DNA of 64,000 nucleotides from NCBI GenBank assembly GCA_023055355.1, contig JALJCS010000001.1:99991381-100055380 (forward strand), in the 5' to 3' direction. This stretch comes from Agelaius tricolor (taxonomy: Eukaryota > Chordata > Aves > Passeriformes > Icteridae). The position numbers were made by a program, and so were the translations under genes. The notes under the pieces are model-generated. The model saw only the letters and a list, made by a program, of their open reading frames with translations, was not told the origin of the DNA and ran no database searches. Of this stretch, positions 26,001 to 39,502 are shown one piece after another (position 1 is the stretch's first letter; the number at the start of each line of letters is the position of its first letter).

Positions 26001-27839
26001 CAGGATTCCTCTTCATCTACTCTCTTGGGTTTAGTCAGTTTTGCATTCACAGTTTAGAACACATCAGTAAGATCTGAGTCTTCAGACTCAGCCTAAGTTG
26101 GCTACCCTCTTTCTAGCTCTGGGTGATAACTTCAAGCTTCTGAAGTCATTCTCAGCTCACAAAGACTGAAATCGCTTTCATAAACTCAGAAATATATGAA
26201 AAGTGGGTAGCAGCTACAATACCTCTAGCACTGCTGTTCTTAAAAAGAACAAAATAACTACCAAGTACATTGAGGAAGACACTGACCCCTTTCTTCAGAA
26301 AGCAATCTGACAGATAGAGTTGACATTCAGCAGCAGTAAATCAAAAGTACCTGTACATTCTGGTTATCTTACCAATTACATTTCATCAGTTTTCAGAACA
26401 TTTTTTGATGCCTGACACCTCATGGGCTTTGTGGAAAGAACTTAGGTGCAAACATGGACCTTTGTTCAAGGATTAGATCCAGTAAAGAATTTAATATCAG
26501 TAAAACAGCACCATCACTGTATAAACACATAGAATGTAAATCTATTTTATACGCAAGAAGCACGGGGGGGAAATTTCATAAGTGTGATGTAGCAGGAGAC
26601 AAAGGTGATCAGAGAGAAGTTGAAAAAAAAAGAACAGAAGTCTGACATTTCATTAGAAGAGGGAAAGGGAAGGCAAAGTTTGATCAATAGAAATGTTTTT
26701 AAAAGATGTGTTGGTAAAAGAGAGGAGCAGTCAATCACAGTAAAAGGTAAAGATAGAGCTATAAGCAATGTACATAACTTACAGTTTTGGTGATGCGTGG
26801 CTTATAGACAGCTTTATACCCTCCTGTGACAATAAAATGTGTTTCTCTCTTTGTTTTAGGAGAGGAAAGCACTCTTGGAATGTGGTAGTTATTAATAAAT
26901 GTGTTGGCCATTACTTTTTAGACTTCTAATGCACACTGTAGTAAAAAAAACCCCAAAAAACAAAAACCAAAAAAACAACACATATACCATTCTTAAGCTC
27001 TCTGTAATGGCTTTTGTTATTTGGAAATTCTGAAAATACAGTGACCTATCAACTGAAGGCTTTCTGCTCATATGATATGATCCCAGTAGCAGGTTACATG
27101 AGAAATGGCACCATGCTCACAATCTGTCATTGCTGGTTCCTGCAGTTTCCTGGTGTCTGAATGTCAGTAGCTTTTCTGTTCTACCACGGCTGCAAAATCT
27201 TTTCAGGCACCTGCAATCAGCAACATAAAAGCTGTATCAGAACTTTCAAGAACAATTCCTGTTAAACTGTTTATCAGTCATATTCTTGGGGTGGGGGATA
27301 GGTATGGAACAGAACTGCCCTACACGAGATGTAAAATTGCCACAGAAACTGGTGTTTGCAATTCAAAATTGCAGGAAGAGTAAAGAAAATGTGCTCCAAT
27401 GCTATGAATAAGAAAGTTATAAATATAGTTTGGAACAAGAGAGTGCTCATTTTAAGGGAGATGACTGGCAAACTGGGATTTCTTCAAAGAAGTAGTCCTA
27501 GTAAAAGTCTCATCAGTACAGCCATATACAGCTAGGTGCTTCTGTGCTCTCACAGGAACTTACACTTCTCTAATACTTAATTATAAAATTCAAGAAAATA
27601 TTAAATAGGGAGTAGGTAAATGGTTCTCTAGTATCTGATCACAGCAGGTTGTATTGGGCTTTAAAACCAGAACCTTTTCTGTCAGTTACTCCAAATTCTA
27701 TTTTGAATTTGTTTTGCTAAGAACTTTTTTTCTCTACAGATTAAAACAATTATATATTAATCTGTTAGAAATATCTCAGTTAAGGTTTAAATGCTGAATG
27801 AAAAATGAATCACAGTGATTTTCCAGTGTTCTGTCTCAG
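23096..27839. other. Non-coding background with simple repeats
   Basis: No gene seen. It holds an 11-bp C run (23609-23619), a pair of 17-bp direct repeats (23697 and 23725), an A-rich patch (26942-26980) and a weak, very short CR1-like string near 25829-25860 that I did not call. Confidence 0.55.
23697..23741. repeat. 17-bp direct repeat pair, 28-bp period
   Basis: The string aatatatgtgcacaaca occurs exactly at 23697-23713 and at 23725-23741. The core tatgtgcaca is itself nearly palindromic. It is a small local duplication. Confidence 0.8.
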
Positions 27840-27995
27840 GTCACTGCTTCATGACTCAGACAAAATGAGACAGGAAATGAATTTTGCACTGATCCTCCTC
27901 AGTGCCTATTGTGATTCTTCCGTTAATTGGCTTGGGGCCCTCATAAAGCATTTACCTGCAAGGAGAATTTGGTTTCTGTGCCAGAAACCACAAAG
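27840..27995 (+). other. Exon-like or conserved-element-like segment
   Basis: A pyrimidine-rich ttctgtctcag acceptor-like site ends at 27839, and a strong donor-like site (caaag then gtaagc) follows 27995. The 156 bp between them (a multiple of three) are open in one frame, part of a 64-codon open frame from 27805. The predicted peptide has no domain I recognise. The segment is also less AT-rich and less repetitive than its neighbours, which would fit a conserved non-coding element instead. It contains a 9-bp perfect hairpin (27970-27990). Splice-like sites occur by chance, so this is only a candidate. Confidence 0.2.
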
Positions 27996-29430
27996 GTAAG
28001 CATTAAACAGTGTCATGTCAAATGATTAGATTATTGCATCTTTATGTGAATCTGGTCCTTTGAAAGAACCCAGAAGATTAGTAAAAGGAATCTAAGCAAC
28101 AAAATAATTTCTAAGGCATGCATCTATACAACTCTGAGAAGCTCGTCAGGATATATGAAATGTGTATCTTGATGCATAATAGAAAGTAATCATAGATATA
28201 AAGTTTTAAATAGGATAGTGACAGTCACAGAATCTCCTTCAGTCATTAGATGCTACCCATGTGTGGAAAATGACTGGATAAAATCTTGCATAGACTAAAT
28301 GTATGAACCTCTGCAGATCTATATCTATAGATATTTGACAAGAAACTCCAGTGAAATCACTGCAGTCTGGTGAAACAGGAAATTGTGCTGGTTTGGATTC
28401 TTCTGTACTGTTCTGGCAAAAAGTACTCAATTCTCTGTAAAACAGAATGGATTCCTCTGTCTCTTACTGAAGAATTAAATCCTGTCCTTATCAAAGTGAC
28501 ACAAAATTTTAAGCAGTTTAAAGTTTGATAATTCAGGGTACTGAGGTTCTAGTATCTTGTGTCCTTTGCTCTTGCTCTTGCTTTATGTGCTGTTACCTGA
28601 GTCACTCTGGAGAGATTTAGCAGTCTACAGCTGTGGACATGGGACTAAGATCTCTGTATGCTAATTTTAACATCTCTAACTTGTCTCTGAGTAATTTGAA
28701 GTTTCATTATAAGATACACTGAATCCAAGGCAGTGTTCCACATCTGGCAGGATTGCTTAAAAATAAGCTTACATAGAAATAGGTGTCTTAGGTATCTTTT
28801 TTCTTTCAACCTAGCTTGAATTTCTGAATATTAAAATTTTCTGTTTCATGTGTTATCCTTCTGAGATTCATACATACAGAGACAAATTTATTTTCTTAAG
28901 ATGATTATAAATATTATTTTGGGAAAAACTTAATACACAGTGCGTTATCAGAAGAGAGCAAACAGAGTGAACAAGCTGTATATTAAAGGTAACAACAAAA
29001 TGCTAATCAAAACTCTCACTAAAGGAAAAGAGGAAAAGATATCATCTTATACTTTGCTGAAGCTCATAGTAAAGTTACTGCATAAATACAGAAGGAAAAA
29101 AAGGCTTTCATGAACCAGAAAAAATCAGACCAAGATGGGGCTGTCACAAGATAAAGAAAATTCTTTGCATGTATTGGAAGTCTTTACACACCTCTTCTCA
29201 GACCTTGAGCCTAAGAGAATTTCAGCTGAACATCCAAGGAAGATCTTCATACTTAATCTGACTCATTTTTTAAAGCTTCTATTCAATTTTCTCCGTAAGA
29301 AGTGTCTTTTGGCAATCCTTATACTCTTGTACCTTCATCTTGTATGCTTAAGGTTTATTTTGTGGTTATTTTGTTCAGCCAGGAAATTTGAATGTATCCA
29401 TTAACTTTATCCATGTACTAGTATGATTTG

Positions 29431-29466
29431 AGATAGATAGATAGACAGATAGATAGATATAGATAC
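29431..29466. repeat. (TAGA)n microsatellite
   Basis: Eight or nine TAGA-like units with a TAGACAGA interruption and a TAGATATAGATA end. Confidence 0.9.
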
Positions 29467-31334
29467 ATAAACAGTTTCTTAGTTTTGGACAGAATAAACA
29501 AATTTGTACTGAGAAACACACTTGATTGTGTAGTTTTAGTTCTATAAGCAAAACAATAAGTTACTAAGATGATCAAAATAGTCTTTGGAGTTAATATGGA
29601 ATTTCTGAATTTTAGAATAGTACTGTCAATCAAATCCCTAAAACATGGTAAATAAAAATTGGAAAAAATAATTCAGAAGTTAACATTAATTAATCTTTTC
29701 CAATTTTTAAAGTTTTCATTTTCATTGAGAGTTCACTGAGAATGTCTTAACAGAAAACTGTCCTGAGACAGAGATAGCAAAACCAATATACTGACTGCTT
29801 TTTCATTGAACCCAGTGATAGAAGGAAGATCTCTTAAAGGATGCATAGCAATTTCTGCCAGAGGATTCCAAGATAGAGAACAAATGCTTCCAAACTGCCA
29901 CTTGCCCTAGAAAGTTTGTCTTTGACACTCTCTTACCACTGTGTTTTTAATCTTTTCAGCTGACTTCCTTCTTGTTCCAGACATACATTAGTTTTCTTAC
30001 TTGTTTTCTTATCTTCTTACTTTTTTTCCCCCTGTCACTGGTCTCATTTTCCTTTTATATTAATGGGAAGACATTTTATCTACACTTCTTTGGCAGCAGT
30101 CTTTCATTTTTGCACACCTCATTCTTTTATCTTAATTAGCTGTGGCTTAGTTTTTTTGGTTGTCTACCAATTCTTCCTTCATGTTCATCCCTATCTACAG
30201 GTACATGAAATCAGAAAATGGCACTAAGAATTCCCTGCTTTTGTTTGTTCAATCCTCTTTTTTAAGACTAGGCTCCTTCTGTTATCATTAAAACATGCTG
30301 ATGGTTAAAAAACATCCCTTATTGTAACCCTCTGTGTCTGTACCTTGTAGCTCTCAATCAGAAGAATGTCTACCAATGATAAGTAACAATATTTTTGAGC
30401 AATATATGCCCAGTACTTGGGGCAAAGGACAAACAAGAGGAAAAAAATACAAAGCCCTTCTTTTCCCTCAATACAGAATTCAGTCCTGAAATGACTGTAA
30501 TTAAAAAAGTCATTGAACTTGCTTTTATGTTTACTTGTTTATATGCTCTCACATACATTACCGGCACACTTTTAATGAATTGGTCTCTGATGTTTTATAA
30601 TCAACACTATTTTGTTTATAGGCATCAGAACTCCATTTTATTTGCAAGGTCTTTTATCAAACAGATTTCTCATCAAATTGCATCCTCAAGTTCTAGCATA
30701 CTAAAGATAATAGAATTGTAAAGATGTAATTTAAAGTCTATTTTGGGAATAGTCAGCTTCCATAGAAGTTGCCCAAGGAAATGCTTGACCTGCAGAAACT
30801 TTATTACTAGTGATTTTGTTCTTTTTCTTGATTCGGTATCAAGTTGACTTTCAGATCCTGATCTCTTTCCACCAAGGAAATAATTTTCTTATGAACTTTT
30901 GAACACTCATGTACCACCAGTCACAGAATTTACAAGATAATTTAGCCATCTCTTTTTGAAATATGCCTGCCCTGTCTCAGTATTTTTTTTTCCTTTTTTA
31001 ATCAACCTTAATAAAATGGCAAGTACAACTTGTATGATGCTTTAGGCAGGACTAGAATAATAATATACACTATGAAATAAGAAAAAAACCTAAGTGCTGC
31101 CACTGATTTTCAGCATTCTGAAAAAGCTTTTTTCTTTTTGCTGGTAAAAACACTTGGAAATACTAAATGCAGTCAATATGGGTGGATCTGGTGTGCTGCT
31201 TCTCCACCTCCTCATACTAGTATCTTAGCAAACATACTTGCTCAACTCAGAATTTTTAAGAGGCAATTTTGTAAATGTATAACAAAATAATACATTCTTC
31301 TAAATGGCAATGCTTTGAGCAAATGATTTATCTT

Positions 31335-31379
31335 AATATAATAATAATAATAACAATAATAATAATAATAATAATAATA
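31335..31379. repeat. (AAT)n microsatellite
   Basis: About fourteen AAT units with one AAC interruption near the middle. Confidence 0.92.
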
Positions 31380-32011
31380 GGCTGTAGATTTTGTTAAAAT
31401 CTTGAACTTATACTGTTCTGGAGTCTTTATTTCTTCTATTACATTTAAGTCACTCTGTTACAATGGGTTAAGATGATCTTTAACCCAAATATTTAATGTA
31501 ATTCCATAGTACTCAAGTCCCCTTACAGGTTTCAGATGACCACAAACTACTGCTAGAGAACTTGCATATGTGGTATAAAATTTCCATGAGGTTCTAAATA
31601 GTTTTAAGTATTTCATGTCTGCATTTAGTTGACTGTGATTTGAGGATGAGCACAGAACTGGGAGAGAAGCAACCAACAACCCATTACTGCAGTCACTCCC
31701 TCAGTGTGGCTGGGGCCAGAGCTGTTCTAAGGGCCACAAGTGCCTGCTGGGGTGACAGGTGTTGCAAAGCTCTTTTGAGTTTAATGCTGCCAATGGACTG
31801 AGAAAAGGGGGAGAAAGCCAAAAGGGATTTGGATTTTCCCACTAACTGCTTCCTGGAAGTGTACAATAATCTAAACAAAATTTCCATTTCATGATTCAGT
31901 GTTTTGGATTCTTTTTCTATAGAAGTAAACCATGGTGAATATCTGATTTGCAAGACTATGAACTACGTCTTGCAATTCCAGAGGTAGAGTTGTTGATCCC
32001 CATCATGTGGA

Positions 32012-32034
32012 CTTCAGTCACTAGGTGACTGAAG
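32012..32034. repeat. Perfect 10-bp inverted repeat, 3-nt loop
   Basis: CTTCAGTCAC and GTGACTGAAG are exact complements around TAG. The inner GTGACT/AGTCAC resembles an AP-1-like half-site pair, but no function can be inferred. Confidence 0.8.
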
Positions 32035-33300
32035 GGAATTTCAGTTCTGTCTCTGCAAGATAAGAAGTTACACAGTCTTAGATTTTGTCCTGCTATTCAG
32101 TGTTTTGGGGAGGTTTTTATATATATATGGTCTACTTATGTATAGAACCAGGAGACAAACCTTTGAGTTCCAATATTCCTATGAAATGATCAAATGATGC
32201 TGTTATCATTGAACAGGTGTTACAAAAAGGTCTGTAAAGATTCCATCTAGACTCTAGATCATCAGTGGAAAACACGTTTTCAAATTCATACTTACAAACC
32301 AAGTGCAAGTTTTCAATGACAATTTTGGATCTTAGTGCTCTCACCCTGGAGAAAGAAGAAAGGTGGTTCTGTTCCTTCCTTAAACAATTTCTAGTTTCTA
32401 AAGAATTTCCTGCAGTTTCCTTCTAGTGTAACTTATACCTTTGTTTTATTTTCTTTCTGATAATTACTGAATGTGTTTTGTGTGTGCTACTAACTTTGGT
32501 CTGTATATGCTTGTTCTGAATTGTCTCAATCTTGAAATATTGAAAAAGGTAGAGGAGAGAAAGTAGCAAGCTTTTTTTTTCCCTTACTACATTTCCCACA
32601 AAAATATTTTTGTTTTTGCAGTTGAATAAGAGACATATCTCAGTTCACTTTGCATTGGGATGAGGAACTTGGGACAGAAATACAGGTTTTGCTGAAGGAA
32701 TACATAGAGGTATACATGGGGGAAGACCTCTAATATTTCTTGCTTCTAAGCAAGGCCTGAAAATTTTTTAATGCACAGTCTAGCAAAGAGTTCACTGAAC
32801 TAAAAGTCAAGTACAGGACTTGGTTTCTGTGTAAACTTGGATTAGATGTTTCTTTATCCTCTGTGGCCATGTGGCTTTAGGGGATTATTCCCTGAAAAGT
32901 GCTGCAGAGTCAAAAATGTTACTTTGTTTGTTTCACTACAGTCTTACTATAATGTGGCTTCAATGTAAATACTTCAAATAACTGACTCTAAAATAAAAAA
33001 GGAATTAATTAAAATTACTTTGAAATAATTTTTTTAATTAAAAAAAAAATTGTTTATTTTAAATCGAAGGCATCTGTTATACCTAGATATTTCTTGTTAA
33101 ACAGAGAATTCATAGATGTGCTTCATTGCCTCTACAATGTGAAATATATTTTCATGAAAATACTTGTTTGAAATTCCTTGATTTGAATTTATTTCTAGCA
33201 CACAGATATAAAATAATAATAATAAATATAATAATCAGTAAAAAAAGCCCTCAAACTAACAAAAGGTCAGTGAATAGTCCATGTCCAAATGAGGGATATG

Positions 33301-33645
33301 ATAATGGGAAGGGCCCAGAGGGGAAGGCATATGAGGCAGGCATTAATATCTTCTCTCTGGTGACCAGTGACAGGATCCAAGGGAGTGGCCTGGAGTCATG
33401 TCAGGAGAGGTTTGGATTGGATTTGGATTAGGAAAAGGTTTTTCACCCAGAGGGTGGTTGGGCACTGAACAGACTCCCAGGGAAGTGGTCACAGCACCAA
33501 ACCTGACAGAGTTCAAAAAGTATTTGGACAACACACTCAGGCACATGGTGGGATTCTTGGACTGTCGTGTGCAGGGACAGGATTTGGACTTCAATTATCC
33601 TTGTGGGTTCCTTTCAACTCAGGATGCTCTGTGATTCTATGATTT
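33301..33645 (+). mobile_element. CR1 LINE 3' fragment (plus), subfamily A
   Basis: The segment carries atcttctctctggtgaccag, then caggatcc, then aaggtttttcacccagaggg, ending in a ctctgtgattctatgatttt tail, which is the CR1 3' terminus in plus orientation. The reading frame 33398-33634 contains the REVVTAPNL piece near the ORF2 C-terminus. It lies in the opposite orientation to the related copy at 22.7 kb. The 5' boundary is blurred. Confidence 0.92.
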
Positions 33646-36600
33646 TGGTTTTACTGGTTTGAATTTACCACTTGACTACTTAAATTTAACTTAAAAAAAA
33701 AAAAAGAAAAGAATTCTTATGCTTCTCAAATGGCTTCACATGTTCCCATCAGCTGCTAGTATAGTTTTGTCATCGATTATGAGTACTGTTAAATCATTTT
33801 GTGCACAGGTATGCCAGGCAGTTCAATAAAATCCTGCTTTTATTTAAAAAAAAATTAAAAATAAAAATCAGCCTGTTTGGATTCCCAAAAGGAGGCTAAA
33901 GGGATGGCAAGTGATTATGTTGTGCCAAGAAATGTTCAACCTAGTGCAGGTACCTAATTATGGTGCTGTACTTCTCTGTGTTTGTGACACAGGCATTTGT
34001 CCTGTGTCATCAATTCTAGACTGACTGCAATGAAACATCCTTCATTATGTTGCATCTAATGTAGCACAATCATAGCTTTAATATCCCTACCAGTGTAATG
34101 GCTGCACAGAGTTTAATTCTTGATAGCTTTCCCTAAATGTGAACAGGAGACAAATGCCTGGTGAGTGGTTGTATATCATTTAGTCATCTCCCTGCGGAAA
34201 ACAGTCGTTTGAGCTAGATTTAAAATTAGAGAAGTCACAGACTTGGGCACTTATTGAGTTTCCTCTTTACCCATAATGGAGAAGAATAATGAGTTTCAGT
34301 ACAAATTGCAAAGGCTAAAAATACCGCTTTGTGCCATGAAAATTGTGTTGTTATATATCACCTCCCCCTTTCACTGACACTTTCAATCAGCTTGTCAGCT
34401 TTTACTGGTAGATAATTTGATGAAAGCTTTGCACTGAGTAAGGCTTTTGGCACAATCGTATACAGCAAAAATACTGCTTGTGTCAGGACCAAGTAATAAT
34501 GCCGAACATGTATTCATACATATGAAAAGTTACTTTCATATGTAAAAACCTTTCTTCCATGAAACACCAGAATCCATGAGAATAGTGTTAGCAGTAGGAA
34601 CTAATGGCACCCTTCATAGCTGGTCTAAAGATGTTACAGTAGCCAGCTGGTAAATTCGATGACAGATGACAAATTTCTGATACATTATGATACCTGTGGA
34701 CTCCTGGCAACCTATTTAAAGCTTCATTTCTCATGCTTGCTGTTAACCATCAATAAAAACTCCAAAGCTATATATAGATGTTTGTCCATGCTAACTTTTT
34801 TTCCCTCCTTCTTCCCTTCAGGAAAAAGGAGGCCTGGCAGTTAAGACATTTGATATTAAAAAGCTTTGTCTGTGTTCTAGTTCTTTTACTTTTTTCTTCT
34901 TGAGATGATAAATGCCTGTGATTTTCATGACATTTACAATTCAAAGAACATATTATTAAAAGGTATGGGCAGAAATAACTGATAAGGAGAATATGAAATG
35001 CACAGGAGCTTTTCCTTATAATGACAGAATCTCAATTTCAAAATAGCTGTTTCTGAGGCTGATATTATTGGATGCCCACAGGAGCTTCCTATATTTTGTT
35101 TACTGGACATGATATGCCACCTGGGGAGTGCAATACAGCTGTAGAGTCCACCTCAACTGCAGGATTTGAGCAGCTGAGAATTAAAGTAATGAAAAAATTA
35201 ATGTGGCAGATACTTGAGTAATTTGAGAAAAGTGTTCTTTTAACTGCTTCCATTCTCCCCAGTCCTCTTTCATTTTAGATATTAATATTTGCTCATAAGG
35301 AATAGAAAGCTCATTTGTTGCTGTGTTAAATAATTTAATATTATTAACCATTTTTTTCCTTCACAGAATTACAAATTTACCTTTACCCCACAAGAATATA
35401 AATAACACATTATATTTTCCAGGGGAAAATACTACCTGTGAACATATTTTCTTTATTTTTAATTTTGTTATACCTGTAGCACAGCAAAGCTACCGGAGGA
35501 ATTATTAATTAGTTCTTGATTATTTTGCAGTTCAGTGTTATAACTTCACTCTCTCTTCATCTGCAGTTTATATGGAGAAGAAACTTAAAAGACAGACATT
35601 AAAGTTCATTTGATGGTCAATTCTGTGTTTTAGCTATTTATAAGGGGTAAAAATTTCAAATCATTACTAATTCAGAAAATTTCTCATGATTCTGAATGGT
35701 AATTAACAGATTCATTAATAAGATGATGTAGGATTCACTCAATTCTAATTCTGTTCACTAAGCCCTGATTAATGTGCATTACTTTACTTCTAGGCTTGTC
35801 TTTAAGCACTTTTTATGCATTAGCTGCATACTTTTAATGTTTGCATAAATTTATTTTAGCCAGAAACCCCCTCCTACTAACAAACATGAATAATCCTACT
35901 TTTACTGGTTTTTCATGCATATTCAATATCTAAATTGAGAAAATTACACTCATGGTATTTTCTTTTTATATAATTTACAAAAAAAAAATTAAAAAGTTTG
36001 AAAGTTTTTTTTATTTGTTTGTTTTTTAATAAAAAATATAATTGCATGGTTCAATAATTGATAACTTTTATCCTAGACATTTTTAACAACCCATGCAGAA
36101 ATTAGATTTACATAAAGATGTATTAGAAAAAGAGAAAAACTATGCAATACAGTCTATTCCACAAGAATTGTGCAGGTAATAAGTATAAATTCATGGTGTC
36201 TGGCAGTACATCTGGCAGCACAGACTTTTTTTTTTATTTGATTCATTTAAAAAAATTCTGCTCTGGGTCTCATGAGTTGTATTGGTGGCCGGGGTAGGGG
36301 TGTGATTGAATACACTCTTAGATGTGTCATGCTTCATAGGGAAAAGAAGAGTAGATGAATGGATCCTCATACAAATGATGATATCTGAGGACTGTCAAGT
36401 GAAATCCTACAGTGTACAAGCCAATAAGTCAGCTGCCTTAGTAAGGTTCTCAGAAAAGACAATATCAATCAGTTTTCAGTGAAAATATCTATAGTTTTTG
36501 CCTTGTTTCTGTTTTCAGTTCCTGCCTCTGATGTGTTGACTTCATAAAAGTAATTTTAGCATGTGTCCATTTCTCCATCTGTGGCATGTGTGCCTAATAT

Positions 36601-36881
36601 ATTAGATCTTGCCAGCAAAGGGCTTTGAGATCTGGTAATAGGAACATACAATACAGTAACTTGCTATTGCATATCTCTTTATCAAAGGAAAGTGCTTGGA
36701 AGGAAAGCACTATCTATAAAAAACCTTTCTGATCTTCTTTTATATCTTTTAAATCTTCTTCTGATATTCTCGTAAGTACTGTTCCAAAGGAGATGTAGAG
36801 GAAATCAGTATTTCTTGTACTGATGGCTGGGATACATGTGATACCTGGTTCCATTATTGAAGTCACTGTGCTGGGTTTGAA
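33646..36881. other. Non-coding background, possible conserved element
   Basis: No gene seen. The stretch at about 34.0-34.6 kb is low in simple sequence and reads like non-repetitive, possibly conserved DNA, but conservation cannot be judged from one sequence. A-rich runs occur at 33694 and 33846, and T/A runs near 35.98-36.05 kb. Confidence 0.5.
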
Positions 36882-37235
36882 ACAGAATAGAATCATAGAA
36901 TCATTAATAGACAGTCTGGTTTGGAAGTACTCTTTAAAGGTCCAACCTCCTTGCAATGAGCAAGGACACCTTCCACTAGATCAGGATACTTAGAGCTCCA
37001 TTCAACCTGATTTTGAGTGTTTCCAGTGATGCAAACATGGTACAGTGTTTCACCACTGTCCTTGTAAAACAGTTTCTTCATTGCATCTAGTCTGTGTCTG
37101 CCCTCTTTTAGTTTTAAACCATTATCCCTCGTCCAATTGCTACAAAAAGTTTGTCCCTATTTTTCTTAGAAGCCTCCTTTAAGTATTGAAAAGCCTCAGC
37201 AAAATCTTCCCAGAGCTTTGTTTATTCCAGGCAGA
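36882..37235 (-). mobile_element. CR1 LINE 3' fragment (minus), subfamily B
   Basis: A cagaatagaatcatagaatc tail begins at 36882, followed by blocks tttaaaggtccaacc, cttgcaatgagcaaggacac, actagatcagga, gtttcaccactgtcc, ccctcttttagttttaaacc and aaaaagtttgtccc in CR1 order. A short stretch is missing near 37035. The block set differs from the copies at 22.7 and 33.3 kb, so this is a different subfamily. The 5' side fades out near 37235. Confidence 0.93.
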
Positions 37236-39502
37236 GAACAGAGACATTTTTCTGTCTCTAACCTTCAGGATGTCCAGAAGTTTTCAGAAAAAATCATATT
37301 CTTAATGATTCTTGCTTTGTGGGAGCTTATATTGGATACAGCGCAAGAGGACTGAAGTAAATCAGTTTGTGTTCTTAATTCCTTTGGGTTTTTCATAGGT
37401 AAATAGTTATTTTCTTCCACCTTTGAGAGATGGAAAACATGGAACCCCTTTGCCATAAGGAGAGAAGAAGGGAACACCACAGAATGCCACTTAGACATTG
37501 GGTTTGGTAAGGGGACAGAAAAAGAAACCATTGTGCACATACACAGATGCATTGTTAACTGAGATGCGTCTCTCCTGCTGTGATGAGCAGGCATTACTGA
37601 GCTCTGTGTCCACAGCTCTGGGCTCTGGCCAGCAGCTTGGAACAAACACAAAACTGTTGCATCTCGGGTCCTCTGCATCCACGTAAAAATGTTTCCCTCT
37701 CATCGTTGAATTTATTATAGGTTACCTCTCTAATCACTGGGATGGCAAGGGGTGTATGTGGTGTTTTCATAGACTGATTTTAGCCTAGCCCATCAATCAA
37801 ATCACTGTGGAATACTGTTGTGATGCACCTTTCCAGTAGTTTCTGCTACTGTTTTCCTGACAGTTGTCCATGGCACATGCTAAGGCTCATAGTACTCTCA
37901 TTTTCCTGGTGTTCTTTTGAACAAGGTTCCAAAATTTGACCTCTGTTTGCACTGTACTCCTGGTCAGGGCAAGGCTTTGAGTATGCCTTGTTACCTTCTG
38001 TATATCTGTGAGGAGATTTCACATAAGTACTTTATAATGAGGATATTTGAGCCAAATTTGAAACAAAGTAAGAGAAGGAGAAATTAAGTTTTCTATGCAT
38101 ATGAGTACTAAATTGAGCTACACATGCATTCCAAACCTGATAATGCTGCACATAATATTATATCTTAAAGAAACCCAAGCCTTTTGTTTGGAAATAAGGC
38201 TGAAAATAATGTATCCACTTTTCTGTTATTATTTTCCAGATAATAATTAATTAATAACTTATTATAACTTAAAATTAATAACTATTCAGATCATTTAATA
38301 CACTTTCACAAATAATGAAATTGATTCCTAATGAAATTATTCCTGGTCTGTTATAAAAGCATTAGAAGATTTTCAGGCTCCAAGAGAAGCAATGTGTACT
38401 AGGGTGCTTTACATTGTGATACCACCAGCCAGGTATTATTTGGGAATGATACATATTCAGCATGTTAATCCCAAAACATTCAGAGCTGTACTGTGGTAAA
38501 TAGAGTATTAGTTATGTATCCAATAGGTTTTGTAATAGCAAAGTGAAAAATCATGCCTTTGTATTCAAAACAACCAACAAAACGTACTCCAAAAGTCTGA
38601 CTTTTTAGGTAAAATCAGCTTGTTGTTATACTAGAGGCACTTATGTGCAGGTGTCAGCTCTGGATAAACCCTGTGATATGTTATAGTGGAGATATATGTG
38701 TATATGTGTGTGTGGGGGTATATATATATTCTATAGAAAGAATTAATATAGACAGAATTAGAAAACATGGCACTGTTGGAAAAATGCTTACAAATGACTG
38801 TAGAGTTAATAAATCTGTTTTGAGATTAATGAAATTTAATGTATATTGTTTCCACAATCTGAAAGTATGTGTGTAGCATTCACTTGCATATTTTGCATTC
38901 AAAATTTTATTATTTTATTTTAGTCTAGATAAAATAGCAAAGGTTTAAAACTAAATTATATTAAATCTTAAGCTTTTAGGTTAGACACTTAAATTAGAGA
39001 GTACACTCTATTTAAATGCAATTTACAAGTAAATTTACCTCCATGTCCTCTTCAGGTGTCCTGTTAGTATCAGAAAAACTGATACCAGAATTGCCATGTT
39101 TTGCTTATAAATTCCAACAGCTGAATTCCAATAGCTTTACATTATTGTGTTGCATTTTATTAACTATTTTCTTAATGCTAAACCATGATTACTCTTCATT
39201 CTTCACTCTTTTTATTTATGTCCATTTATTACATTTGATTGCATCAGTTGTCTTTTGTAACCTGATTACTATATGAATTCTGATCCTTTATGCAACAATT
39301 TGTTTCTCTGCTGATGCTTATTTCATCTCCAGATTAAGTTAGCTGTTAAAATTTTGCATTGCAAAGGATTTGATCTTATTTATTTATTCACAGAAACTTA
39401 ACTTTTAAAAATGTAAATAGATTTTAAATGTAAATAGGTTTTCAGATGCATTTAGCTATGTCTTACCTTGCCTATAAGATCTTCCTTTTTAAACTAGAGA
39501 GT

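Larger units (their letters stand above)
27996..33300. other. Non-coding background with microsatellites
   Basis: No gene seen. It holds a TAGA array (29431-29466), an AAT array (31335-31379) and a perfect 10-bp hairpin (32012-32034). Frame 30395-30721 (plus, 108 codons) is one of the longer open frames outside repeats but is AT-rich in composition and has no recognisable domain. Confidence 0.55.

Noticed and set aside
27805..27999. Stand-alone small protein starting at the ATG at 27805
   Set aside because: No recognisable domain or initiation context; the exon-like reading is more interesting but equally unproven.
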